A stretch of 64,000 nt of DNA from Dama dama (lineage: Eukaryota; Chordata; Mammalia; Artiodactyla; Cervidae): NCBI RefSeq assembly GCF_033118175.1, contig NC_083714.1, forward strand, positions 4,278,001 through 4,342,000, given 5' to 3'. Position numbers and translations under genes: made by a program. Positions 1-12,400 of this stretch are shown here, piece after piece (position 1 is the stretch's first letter; every line of letters starts with the position of its first letter). The notes under the pieces were generated by a model. It ran no database searches and was not told the DNA's origin. It saw only the letters and a program-made list of their open reading frames with translations.

Positions 1-80
1 GAATGAAACGGTCTGAAAAATCGGAGGAGCATGTAGCGGTGTTGAAAAACATGAAGAGCCTGAAAAGGTGTGAAAAATAT
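1..80 (+). repeat. left-edge monomer outside the 9.39-kb duplication
   Basis: This is ordinary satellite sequence. Compared with 9391-9470, the bases at the same offset from the large duplication, it has about ten mismatches in 80 bases (for example GTAGCGGTG here against GAAACGCTG there). From about 81 onward the two positions match essentially base for base. The duplication breakpoint is therefore at about 81-90. Confidence 0.7.
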
Positions 81-940
81 GAAGAGCTTCAAAATTTTCC
101 AAAATATGAGGAGAATGAATCGGTCTGCAAAATAGGAGGAGCAAGAAAAGGTGTTCAAAACATGAAGAGCCTGAAAATGTGTGAAAAATATGAAGAGCTT
201 CTAAAGGTGTCAAAAATATGAGGAGCATAAAACGGTCTTAAAAATAGGAGGAGCATGAAGTGGTGTTGAAAAATATGAAGAGCCTGAAAAGGTGTGAAAT
301 ATACGAAGAGCTTCAAAAGGTGTCAAATATATGAGGAGCATGAAACGGTCTGAAAATTAGGAGGAGCATGAAGTGGTGTTCAAAAACATGAAGAGCCTGA
401 AAAGGTGTGAAAAATATGAAGAGCTTAAAAAGGTATCAAATATATGAGGAGCCTGAAACGGTCTGAAAAATAGGAGGAGCATGAAACGTTGTTCAAAACA
501 TGAAGAGCCTGAAAAGGTGTGAAAAATATGAAGAGCCTCAAATCGTGTCAAAAATATGAGGAGCATGAAACGGTCTCAAAAATAGAAGCAGCATGAAGCG
601 GTGTTGAAAATCATGAAGAGCCTGAAAAGGTGTGAAAAATATAAAGAGCTTCAAAAGGTGTGAAAAATATGAAGAGCTTCAAAAGGTGTCAAAATGAGAT
701 GAGCATGAAACGGTCTGAAAAATAGGAGGAGCATGAAGCAGTGTTGAAAAACATGAAGAGCCTGAAAAGGTGTGAAAATATGAAGAGATTCAAAAATATG
801 AAAAATATGAAGAGCTTCAAAAGGTGTGAAAAATATGAAGAGCTTCAAAAGGTGTGAAAAATATGAGAAGCAAGAAATGGTCTGAAAAATAGGAGGATTA
901 TGAAACGGTGTGCAAAAACAAGAAGAGCCTGAAAAGGTGT

Positions 941-1750
941 GAAAAATAGGAAGAGTTTCTAAAGGTGTCAAAATGAGATGAGCATGAAACGGTCTGAAAA
1001 ATAGGAGGAGAATGAAGAGGTGTTGAAAATCATCAAGAGCCTGAAAAGGTGTGAAAAATATGAAGAGCTTCAAAAGGTGTCAAAAAGAGATGAGCATGAA
1101 AAGGTCTGAAAAATAGGAGGAGCATGAAGTGGTGTTGAAAAAAATGAAAACCCTGAAAAGGTGTGAAATATATGAAGAGCTTCAAAAGGTGTGAGATACA
1201 TAAGGAGCATGAAACGATCTGAAAAATAGTAGGAGCATGAAGCGGTGTTGAAAAACATGAAGTGTCTGAAAAGTGTGAAAATATGAAGAGCTTCAAAAAT
1301 ATGAAAAATATGAAGCACTTCAAAAGGTGTGAAAAATATGAAGAGCTTCAAAAAGTGTCAAAAATGAGATGAGCATGAAAATTACTGAAAAATAGGAGGA
1401 GCATGAAGCGGTGTTGAAAATCATGAAGAGCCTGAAATGGTGTGAAAAATATGAAAAGATTCAAAAGATGTGAAAAATATGAAGAGCTTCAAAAGGTGTC
1501 AAAAATATGAGGAGCATGAAACCGTCTGAAAAATAGGAGGATTATGAAACGGTGTTCGAAAACATGAAGAGCCTGAATAGGTGTGAAAAATATGAAAAGC
1601 CTCAAAATTGTCAAAAATATGAGGAGCATGAAACGGTCTGAAAAAGAGGAGGAGGATGAAGCAGTGTTGAAAAACATGAAGAGCCTGAAAAGGTGTGAAA
1701 AATATGAAGAGTTTCAAAAGGTGTGAAATACATGAGGAGCATGAAACGGT
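941..1750 (+). repeat. internal duplication with 1658-bp offset, copy a
   Basis: This stretch of about 0.8 kb matches 2599-3408 at a constant offset of 1658 bp. Shared markers include the A variant GAAGAGTTTCTAAAGG at about 951, the B variant AAAAAGAGATGAGC at about 1082, and ACTTCAAAAGG after a subunit run near 1316. The two copies differ at more positions than the two 9.39-kb copies do, so this duplication is older and was carried along when the large unit doubled. It therefore appears again at about 10331-11140 and 12101-12910. Confidence 0.8.
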
Positions 1751-2598
1751 CTGAAAAACAGGAGGAGCATGAAGCGGTGTTGAAAAACATGAAGAGCCTG
1801 AAAACGTGTGAAAAATATGAAGTGCTTCAAAAGGTGTCAAAAATATGAGGAGCATGAAACGGTCTGAAAAATAGGAGGAGCATGAAACGGTGATTAAAAC
1901 ATGACGAGCCTGAAAAGGTGTGAAAAATATGAAGAGCTTCAAAAGATGTGAAATACGTGAGGAGCATGAAACGGTCTGAAAAATAGGAGGAGCATGAACC
2001 AGTTTTCAAAAACATGAAGAGCCTGAAAAGGTGTGAAAAATATGAAGAGCTTCAAAAGGTGTCAAAAATATGAAGAGCATCAAATGTTCTGAAAAATATG
2101 AGGATCATGAAATGGTGTTGAAAAACATGAAGAGCCTGAAAAGGTGTGGAAAATATGAAGAGCTACAAAAGGTGTCAAAAATATGAGGAGTATGAAACGG
2201 TCTGAAAAATAGGAGGAGCATGAAGCTATTTTCAAAAACATTAAGAGCGTGAAAGGTGTGAAAAATATGAAGAACTTCAAAAGGTGTGAAAAATATGAGG
2301 AACATGAAACGGTCTGAAAATTAGGAGGAGCATGAAGTGGTGTTCAAAAACATGAAGAGCCTGAAAAGGTGTGAAAAATATGAAGAGCTTAAAAAGGTGT
2401 CAAATATATGAGGAGCATGAAATGGTCGCAAAAATAGAAGCAGCATGAAGCGGTATTGAAAAACATGAAGAGCCTGAAAAGCTGTGAAATATATGAAGAG
2501 CTTGAAAAGGTGTCAAAAATATGAGGAGAATGAAACAGTCTGAAAAATAGGAGGAGCATGAATCGGTGTTAAAAAACATGAAGAGACTGAAAAGGTGT

Positions 2599-3408
2599 GA
2601 GAAATAGGAAGAGTTTCTAAAGGTGTCAAAATGAGATGAGCATGAAACGGTCTGAAAAATAGGAGGAGAATGAAGAGGTGTTGAAAATCATCAAGAGCCT
2701 GAAAAGCTGTGAAAAATATGAAGAGCTTCAAAAGGTGTCAAAAAGAGATGAGCATGAAAAGGTCTGAAAAATAGGAGGAGCATGAAGTGGTGTTGAAAAA
2801 AATGAAAACCCTGAAAAGGTGTGAAATATATGAAGAGCTTCAAAAGGTGTGAGATACATGAGGAGCATGAAACGATCTGAAAAATAGCAGGAGCATGAAG
2901 CGGTGTTGAAAAACGTGAAGTGTCTGAAAAGTGTGAAAATATGAAGAGCTTCAAAAATATGAAAAATATGAAGCACTTCAAAAGGTGTGAAAAATATGAA
3001 GAGCTTCAAAAGGTGTCAAAAATGAGATGAGCATGAAACTGTCTGAAAAATAGGAGGAGCATGAAGCGGTGTTGAAAATCATGAAGAGCCTGAAAAGGTG
3101 TGAAAAATATGAAAAGCTTCAAAAGATGTGAAAAATATGAAGAGCTTCAAAAGGTGTCAAAAATATGAGGAGCATGAAACCGTCTGAAAAATAGGAGGAT
3201 TATTAAACGGTGTTCAAAAACATGAAGAGCCTGAATAGGTGTGAAAAATATGAAAAGCCTCAAAATTTTCAAAAATATGAGGAGCATGAAACGGTCTGAC
3301 AAAGAGGAGGAGGATGAAGCAGTGTTGAAAAACATGAAGAGCCTGAAAAGGTGTGAAAAATATGAAGAGCTTCAAAAGGTGTGAAATACATGAGGAGCAT
3401 GAAACTCT
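2599..3408 (+). repeat. internal duplication with 1658-bp offset, copy b
   Basis: The second member of the pair described at 941-1750. Homology starts near the GAAATAGGAAGAG motif at 2601 and fades after about 3408, where this copy reads GAAACTCTCTG and the first reads GAAACGGTCTG. The 1658-bp offset is 14.7 monomers; it is not a whole number because the interval contains monomers with extra A-type subunits. Confidence 0.75.
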
Positions 3409-5860
3409 CTGAAAAATAGAAGGAGCATGAAGTGTTGTTGTAAAACATGAAGAGCCTGAAAAGGTGTGAAAAATATGAAGAGCTTCAAAAGGTGTCCAAA
3501 ATATGAGGAGCATGAAACGGTCTGAAAAATAGGAGGAGCATGAAGCAGTGTTGAAAAACATGAAGAGCCTGAAAAGGTGTGAAAAATATGAAGACCTTCA
3601 AAAGGTGTCCAAAATATGAGGAGCATGAAACGGTCTGAAAAACAGGAGGAGCATGAAGCGGTGTTTAAAAACATGAAGAGCCTGAAAAGCTGTGAGAAAT
3701 ATGAAGAGCTTCAAAAGGTGTCAAAAATATGAGGAGCATGAAACGGTCTGAAAAATAGGAGGAGAATGAAGCGGTGTTGAAAATCATCAAGAGCCTGAAA
3801 AGGTGTGAAAAATATGAAGAGCTTCAAAATGTGTCTAAAATATGAGGAGCATGAAATAATCTGAAAAATAGGAGGAGCATGATGCGGTGTTCAAAAATAT
3901 GAAGAGCTTGAAAAGGTGTGAAATATATGAAGAGCTTCAAAAGGTGTCAAAAATATGAAGAGCATGAAACGGTCTGAAAAAGAGGAGGAGAATGAAGCGG
4001 TGTTGAAAAACATCAAGAGCGTGAAAAGTTGTGAAAAATATGAAGAGCTTCAAAAGGTGTGAAATAGATGAGGGGCATTAAATGGTCTAAAAAATAGGAG
4101 GAGTATGAAGCGGTGTTCAAAAATATGAAGAGCCTGAAAAGGTGTGAAATATATGAAGAGCTTCAAAAGGTGTCAACAATATGAGGAGCATGAAACGGTC
4201 TGAAAAATAGGAGGATCATGAAACGGTGATCAAAAACATGAAGAGCCTGAAAAGGTGTGAAAAACATGAAGAGATTCAAAAGCTGTGAAATACATGAGGA
4301 GCATGAAACGGGCTGAAAATTAGGAGAAGCATGAAGTGGTGTGGAAAAACATGAAGAGCCTAAAAAGTTGTGAAAAATATGAAGAGCTTCAAAAGGTGTG
4401 AAAAATATGAGGAGCAAGAAATGGTCTGAAAAATAGGAGGATTATGAAACGGTGTTCAAAAACAAGAAGAGCCTGAAAAGGTGTGAAAAATAGTAAAAGC
4501 CTCAAAAAGTGTCAAAAATATGAGGAGCATGAAACGGTCTGAAAAATTGCAGGAGCATGAAGTGGTGTTGAAAAACATGAAGAGTCTGAAAACGTGTGAA
4601 AATAAGAAGAGCTTCAAAAATATGAGAAATATGAAGAGCTTCAAAAAGTGTCAAAAATATGAGGAGCATGAAACGGTCTGAAAAATAGGAGGAGCATGAC
4701 GCCGTGTTCAAAAACATGAAGAGCCTGAAAAGGTGTGAAAAATATGAGGAACTTCAAACGGTGTGAAACACATGAGGAGCATTAAACGGTCTGAAAAATA
4801 GGAGGAGCATGAAGCGGTGTTGAGAAACATGAAGAGCTGAAAACTTGTGAAAAATATGAAGAGATTCAAAAGGTGTGAAAAATATGAAGAGCTTCAAAAG
4901 GTGTCAAAATGAGATGAGAATGAAACGGTCTGAAAAACAGGAGGAGCAAGAAGTGGTGTTGAAAAAAATGAAGAGCCTGAAAAGGTGTGAAATATATGAA
5001 GAGCTTCAAAAGGTGTGAAAAATGTGAGGAGAACGAAACGGTGTGAAAAATAGGAGGAGCATGGAGTTGTGTTGAAAAATATGAAGAGCCTGAAAAGCTG
5101 TGAGAAATATGAAGAGCTTCAAAAGGTGTGAAAAATATGAAGAGCTTCAAAAGGTGTCAAAAATATGAGGGGAATGAAACGGTCTGCAACATAGGAGGAG
5201 CATGAAATGGTGTTCAAAACATGAAGAGCCTGAAAAGGTGTAAAAAATATGAAGTGATTCAAAAGGTGTGAAATACATGAGGAGGATTAAACGGTCTGAG
5301 ACATAGGAGGAGCATGAAGCGGTTTTGAAAAACATGAAGAGCCTGAAAACGTGTGAAAAATATGAAGAGCTTCAAAATATGTGAAAAATATGAAGAGCTT
5401 CAAAAAGTGTCAAAAATTAGATGAGCATGAAACGGTCTGAAAAATAGGAGTAGCATGAAGTGGTGTTGAAAAATATGAAGAGCCTGAAAACGTGTGAAAA
5501 ATATGAAGAGCTTCAAAATGTGTGAAAAATATGAAGAGCTTCAAAAGGTGTCAAAATGAGATGAGCATGAAACGGTCTGAAAAATAGGAGGGGCATGAAG
5601 CCGTGTTTAAAAACATGAAGAGCCTGAAAAGCTGTGAGAAATATGAAGAGCTTCAAAAGGTGTCAAAAATATGAGAAGCATGAAACGGGCTGAAAAATAG
5701 GAGGAGCATGAAGCGGTGTTCAAAAACATGAAGAGCCTGAAAAAGTGTGAAAAATATGAAGAGCTTCAAAAGGTGTCAAAAATATGAGGAGCATGAAACG
5801 GTCTGAAAAATAGGAGGAGCATGAAGCAGTGTTGAAAACATGAAGAGCCTGAAAAGGTGT

Positions 5861-6086
5861 GAAATACATGAATAGGTTCAGAACGTGTCAAAAATATGAG
5901 GAGCATGAAACGGTCTGAAAAATAGGAGGAGCATGAAGCCGTGTTGAAAAACATGAAGAGCCTGAAAAGGTGTGAAATACATGAATAGGTTCAGAACGTG
6001 TCAAAAATATGAGGAGCATGAAACGGTCTGAAAAATAGGAGGAGCATGAAGCGGTGTTCAAAAACATGAAGAGCCTGAAAAAGTGT
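5861..6086 (+). repeat. adjacent duplicated monomers with ATAGGTTCAGAACG variant
   Basis: A rare A-subunit variant (GAATAGGTTCAGAACG in place of GAAGAGCTTCAAAAGG) starts at 5861 and again exactly 113 bp later at 5974. The flanking B and C subunits are shared as well. The same variant occurs a third time at 6507. This is a one-monomer local duplication plus a nearby relative. It is repeated in copy 2 of the large unit at offset 9501. Confidence 0.75.
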
Positions 6087-6659
6087 GAAAAATATGAAGA
6101 GCTTCTAAAGGTGTGAAAAATATGAGGAGCATGAAACGTTCTGAAAAATAGGAGGAGCATGAAGCGGTGATGAAAAAAAAGAAGAGCATGAAAAGGTTTG
6201 AAGAATATAAGGAGCTTCAAAAGGTATCAAAAATAGTAGTAGCATGAAACGGTGTTCAAAAACTTGAAGAGCCTGAAAATGTGTAAAATATGAACAGGTT
6301 AAAAGGTGTCAAAATATGAGGAGCATGAAACGTTCTGAAAAATAGGAGGAGCATGAAGCGGTGTTCAAAAACATGAAGAGCATGAAAAGGTGTGAAAAAT
6401 ATGAAGAGCTTCAAAACGTGTTAAAAAGTTGAGGAGCATGAAACGTTCTCAAAAATAGAAGGAGCAGCAAACGGTGTTCAAAAATAAGAAGAGCCTGAAA
6501 AGGTGTGAAATACATGAATAGGTTCAGAACGTGTCAAAAATATGAGGAGCATGAAACGGTCTGAAAAATAGGAGGATCATGAAGCGATGTTGAAAAACAT
6601 GAAGAGCCTGAAAAGGTGTGAAAAATATGAAGAGCTTCAAAGGTGTCAAAAATATGAGG

Positions 6660-6890
6660 AGCATGAAACGGTCTGAAACATAGGAGAAGCATGAAACCGT
6701 GTTCAACAACATGAAGAGCCTGAAAAGCTGTGAAAAATATGAAGAGCTTCAAAAGGTGTCAAAAATATGAGGAGCATGAAACGGTCTGAAACATAGGAGA
6801 AGCATGAAACCGTGTTCAACAACATGAAGAGCCTGAAAAGGTGTGAAAAATATGAAGAGCTTCAAAAGGTGTCAAAAATATGAGAAGCTT
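6660..6890 (+). repeat. adjacent duplicated monomers with GAAACATAGGAGAAGC variant
   Basis: Two neighbouring monomers share an unusual combination: C begins GAAACATAGGAGAAGC (6674 and 6788), carries GAAACCGTG rather than GAAGCGGTG, and D begins CAACAACATG. The 114-bp spacing is one monomer. The shared rare variants indicate a recent one-unit expansion. The same pair is found again in copy 2 of the large unit. Confidence 0.75.
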
Positions 6891-9122
6891 GAAACGGTTT
6901 GAAAAATAGGAGGAGCATGAAACTTTGTTCATAAACATGAAGAGCCTGAAAAGGTGTGAAAAATACGAAGAGCTTCAAAAGGTGTCAAAAATATGAAGAT
7001 TATGAAACGCTGTGAAATATAGGAGAAGCAAGAAGCGGTGTTCGAAAACATGAAGAGCCTGAAAAAGTGTGAAATATATGAAGAACTTCAAAAGTGGTGA
7101 AAAATATGAGGAGCATGAAAAGTGCTGAAAAATAGGCGGAGCATGAAACTGTGTTGAAAACATGAAAGGTCTGAAAAGTTGTGAAAAATATGAAGAGCTT
7201 CAAAAGGTATCAAAAATATGAGGAGCATGAAACGGTCTGAAAAATAGGAGGAGCATGAAACGGTGTTGAAAACCTGAAGCGCCTGAAAAGGTGTGAAAAA
7301 TATGAAGAGGTTCAAAACATGTCAAAAATATGAGGAGCATAAAACGGTGTTCAGAAACATGAATAGCCTGAAAAGTTGTGAAAAATATGAAGAGCTTCAA
7401 AAGGTGTCAAAAATATGCGGAGCATGAAACGGTCTGAAAAATAGGAGCAGTATGAAGCGGTGTTGAAAATCATGAAGATTTTAAATGGTGTGAAAAACAT
7501 GAAGAGCTTCTAAAGGTGTCAAAAATATGAGGAGCATGAAACAGTCTGAAAAATAGGAGAATCATGTAACGGTATTCAAAAACATGAAGAGCCTGAATAG
7601 GTGTGAAATACATGAAGAGCTTCAAAAGGTGTCAAAAATATGAGGAGCATGAAACGGTGTGAAAAATTGGAGAAGCATGAAGTGGTGTTCAAATACATGA
7701 AGAGCCTGAAAAGGTGTGAAATACATGAAGAGCTTCAAAAGGTGTCAAAAATATGAGGAGCATGAAGTGGTGTTGAAAAAGATGAAGAGCATTAAAAGTT
7801 GTGGAAAATATGAAGAGCTTCAAAAAGTGTCAAAAATATGAGGAGCACGAAACGGTCTGAAAAATAGGAGGAGCATGAAACGGTGTTGAAACCCTGAAGC
7901 GCCTGAAAAGGTGTGAAAAATATGAAGAGTTTCAAAACATGTCAAAAATATGAGAAGGATGAAACTGTGAAAAATAGGAGAAGCATGAAACCGTGTTCAA
8001 AAACATGAAGAGCCTGAAAAGTTGTGAAAAATATGAAGAGCTTCAAAAGGTGTCAAAAATATGAGGAGCATGAAATGTTGTGAAAAATAGGAGGAGCATG
8101 AAGCGGTGTTCAAAAACATGAAGAGCCTGAAAAGGTGTGAAATATATGAAGAGCTTCAAAAGGTGTCAAAAATATGAAGAGCTTCAAAATGTGTGAAAAA
8201 TATGAGGAGAATGAAACTTCTGAAAAATAGGAGGAGCATGAAACGGTGTACAAAAACATGAAGAGCCTGAAACGGTGTGAAAAATGTGAAGAGCTTCAAA
8301 AGGTGTCAAATATATGAGGAGCATGAAATAGTCTGAAAAATAGGAAGAGCATGAAACGGTGTTGAAAGACATGAAGAGACTGAAAAGGTGTGAAAAATAT
8401 GAAGAGCTTCAAAAGGTGTCAAAAATATGTGGAGCATGAAACGGTCTGAAAAATAGGAAGAGTATGAAGCGGTGTTGAAAATCATGAAGATCCTAAATGG
8501 TGTGAAAAACATGAAGAGCTTCAAAAAGTGTCAAAAATATGAGGAGCATAAAACAGTCTGAAAAATAGGAGAATCATGTAACGGTGTTGAAAAACATGAA
8601 GAGCATGAAAAGGTGTGAAAAATATGATGAGCTTCAAAAGGTGTCAAAAATATGAGAAGCTTGAAACGGTTTGAACAATAGGAGGAGCATGAAACTGTGT
8701 TGAAAAACATGAAGAGCCTGAAAAGGTGGCAAAAATATGAAGAGCTTCAAAAGGTGTGAAAAATAAGAGGAGCATGAAACAGTCTGAAAAATAGGAGGAG
8801 CATGAAACGGTGTTCAAAAATATGAAGAGCCTGAAAAGGTGTGAAATATATGAAGACCTTCAAAAGGTGTCAAAAATATGAGGAGCATGAAACGGTCTGA
8901 AAAATAGGCGGAGCCTGAAACTGTGTTGAAAACATGAAAGGACTGAAAAGTTGTGAAAAATTTGAAGAGCTTCAAAAGGTGTGAAAAATATGAACAGTTT
9001 CAAAGGTTTGAAATACATGAGGATCATGAAACGGTTTGAAAAATTGGAGGAGCATGAAGCGGTGTTCAAAAACATGAAGAGCCTGAAAAGGCTTGAAAAA
9101 TATGAAGAGCTTCAAAAGGTGT

Positions 9123-9470
9123 GAAATAAATGAGGAGCATGAAACGGTCTGAAAAATAGGAGGAGCATGAAGCGGTGTTGAAAAACATGAAGAGCCAGAA
9201 AACGTGTGAAAAATATGAAGAGTTTCAAAAGGTATGAAAAATATGAAGAGCTTCAAAAGGTGTCAAAAAAGAGATGTGCATGAAACCGTCTGAAAAAGAG
9301 GGGAAGCATGAAGCAGTGTTGAAAAACATGAAGAGCCTGAAAAGGTGTGAAAAATATGAAGAGGTTCAAAAGGTGTCAAAAATATGAGAAGCATGAAACG
9401 GTCTGAAAAATAGGAGGAGCATGAAACGCTGTTCAAAAACATGAATAGCCTGAAAAGGTGTGAAAAATAA
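9123..9470 (+). repeat. three-monomer segment between the two large copies
   Basis: This 348-bp segment is ordinary satellite lying between the last base matched by copy 2 (9122, partner 18623) and the start of copy 2. Copy 2 departs from copy 1 at 9123/18624 (GTGTGAAATAAATG here, GTGTCAAAAATATG there). A simple tandem duplication would have repeated this segment at the end of copy 2. Its absence implies a later exchange or deletion at that end, or a duplication that never included it. Confidence 0.65.
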
Positions 9471-12400
9471 GAAGAGCTTCAAAATTTTCCAAAATATGAG
9501 GAGAATGAATCGGTCTGCAAAATAGGAGGAGCAAGAAAAGGTGTTCAAAACATGAAGAGCCTGAAAATGTGTGAAAAATATGAAGAGCTTCTAAAGGTGT
9601 CAAAAATATGAGGAGCATAAAACGGTCTTAAAAATAGGAGGAGCATGAAGTGGTGTTGAAAAATATGAAGAGCCTGAAAAGGTGTGAAATATACGAAGAG
9701 CTTCAAAAGGTGTCAAATATATGAGGAGCATGAAACGGTCTGAAAATTAGGAGGAGCATGAAGTGGTGTTCAAAAACATGAAGAGCCTGAAAAGGTGTGA
9801 AAAATATGAAGAGCTTAAAAAGGTATCAAATATATGAGGAGCCTGAAACGGTCTGAAAAATAGGAGGAGCATGAAACGTTGTTCAAAACATGAAGAGCCT
9901 GAAAAGGTGTGAAAAATATGAAGAGCCTCAAATCGTGTCAAAAATATGAGGAGCATGAAACGGTCTCAAAAATAGAAGCAGCATGAAGCGGTGTTGAAAA
10001 TCATGAAGAGCCTGAAAAGGTGTGAAAAATATAAAGAGCTTCAAAAGGTGTGAAAAATATGAAGAGCTTCAAAAGGTGTCAAAATGAGATGAGCATGAAA
10101 CGGTCTGAAAAATAGGAGGAGCATGAAGCAGTGTTGAAAAACATGAAGAGCCTGAAAAGGTGTGAAAATATGAAGAGATTCAAAAATATGAAAAATATGA
10201 AGAGCTTCAAAAGGTGTGAAAAATATGAAGAGCTTCAAAAGGTGTGAAAAATATGAGAAGCAAGAAATGGTCTGAAAAATAGGAGGATTATGAAACGGTG
10301 TGCAAAAACAAGAAGAGCCTGAAAAGGTGTGAAAAATAGGAAGAGTTTATAAAGGTGTCAAAATGAGATGAGCATGAAACGGTCTGAAAAATAGGAGGAG
10401 AATGAAGAGGTGTTGAAAATCATCAAGAGCCTGAAAAGGTGTGAAAAATATGAAGAGCTTCAAAAGGTGTCAAAAAGAGATGAGCATGAAAAGGTCTGAA
10501 AAATAGGAGGAGCATGAAGTGGTGTTGAAAAAAATGAAAACCCTGAAAAGGTGTGAAATATATGAAGAGCTTCAAAAGGTGTGAGATACATAAGGAGCAT
10601 GAAACGATCTGAAAAATAGTAGGAGCATGAAGCGGTGTTGAAAAACATGAAGTGTCTGAAAAGTGTGAAAATATGTAGAGCTTCAAAAATATGAAAAATA
10701 TGAAGCACTTCAAAAGGTGTGAAAAATATGAAGAGCTTCAAAAAGTGTCAAAAATGAGATGAGCATGAAAATTACTGAAAAATAGGAGGAGCATGAAGCG
10801 GTGTTGAAAATCATGAAGAGCCTGAAATGGTGTGAAAAATATGAAAAGATTCAAAAGATGTGAAAAATATGAAGAGCTTCAAAAGGTGTCAAAAATATGA
10901 GGAGCATGAAACCGTCTGAAAAATAGGAGGATTATGAAACGGTGTTCGAAAACATGAAGAGCCTGAATAGGTGTGAAAAATATGAAAAGCCTCAAAATTG
11001 TCAAAAATATGAGGAGCATGAAACGGTCTGAAAAAGAGGAGGAGGATGAAGCAGTGTTGAAAAACATGAAGAGCCTGAAAAGGTGTGAAAAATATGAAGA
11101 GTTTCAAAAGGTGTGAAATACATGAGGAGCATGAAACGGTCTGAAAAACAGGAGGAGCATGAAGCGGTGTTGAAAAACATGAAGAGCCTGAAAACGTGTG
11201 AAAAATATGAAGTGCTTCAAAAGGTGTCAAAAATATGAGGAGCATGAAACGGTCTGAAAAATAGGAGGAGCATGAAACGGTGATTAAAACATGACGAGCC
11301 TGAAAAGGTGTGAAAAATATGAAGAGCTTCAAAAGATGTGAAATACGTAAGGAGCATGAAACGGTCTGAAAAATAGGAGGAGCATGAACCAGTTTTCAAA
11401 AACATGAAGAGCCTGAAAAGGTGTGAAAAATATGAAGAGCTTCAAAAGGTGTCAAAAATATGAAGAGCATCAAATGTTCTGAAAAATATGAGGATCATGA
11501 AATGGTGTTGAAAAACATGAAGAGCCTGAAAAGGTGTGGAAAATATGAAGAGCTACAAAAGGTGTCAAAAATATGAGGAGTATGAAACGGTCTGAAAAAT
11601 AGGAGGAGCATGAAGCTATTTTCAAAAACATTAAGAGCGTGAAAGGTGTGAAAAATATGAAGAACTTCAAAAGGTGTGAAAAATATGAGGAACATGAAAC
11701 GGTCTGAAAATTAGGAGGAGCATGAAGTGGTGTTCAAAAACATGAAGAGCCTGAAAAGGTGTGAAAAATATGAAGAGCTTAAAAAGGTGTCAAATATATG
11801 AGGAGCATGAACGGTCTGAAAAATAGGAGGAGCATGAAACGGTGTTCAAAAACATGAAGAGCCTGAAAAGGTGTGAAAAATATGAAGAGCTTCAAAAGGT
11901 GTCAAAAATATGAGGAGCATGAAATGGTCGCAAAAATAGAAGCAGCATGAAGCGGTATTGAAAAACATGAAGAGCCTGAAAAGCTGTGAAATATATGAAG
12001 AGCTTGAAAAGGTGTCAAAAATATGAGGAGAATGAAACAGTCTGAAAAATAGGAGGAGCATGAATCGGTGTTAAAAAACATGAAGAGACTGAAAAGGTGT
12101 GAGAAATAGGAAGAGTTTCTAAAGGTGTCAAAATGAGATGAGCATGAAACGGTCTGAAAAATAGGAGGAGAATGAAGAGGTGTTGAAAATCATCAAGAGC
12201 CTGAAAAGCTGTGAAAAATATGAAGAGCTTCAAAAGGTGTCAAAAAGAGATGAGCATGAAAAGGTCTGAAAAATAGGAGGAGCATGAAGTGGTGTTGAAA
12301 AAAATGAAAACCCTGAAAAGGTGTGAAATATATGAAGAGCTTCAAAAGGTGTGAGATACATGAGGAGCATGAAACGATCTGAAAAATAGCAGGAGCATGA

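Larger units (their letters stand above)
81..9470 (+). repeat. 9.39-kb duplicated unit, copy 1
   Basis: The first copy of a very long higher-order unit of roughly 83 monomers. Its sequence reappears at an offset of 9390 bp up to about 2420, then 9502 bp, then 9501 bp from about 3850 to 9122. The first offset change is an extra monomer in copy 2; the second is a one-base deletion in copy 2 (GAGGAGC at 3845 against GAGAGC near 13346). The few substitutions I noticed are at 958/10348, 1286/10676, 1959/11349 and 7551/17052. The unit holds ordinary monomers, several with extra A subunits followed by a B variant containing TGAGATGAGC. No gene or non-satellite insertion lies in it. The last 348 bases (9123-9470) have no counterpart at the end of copy 2. 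Confidence 0.9.
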
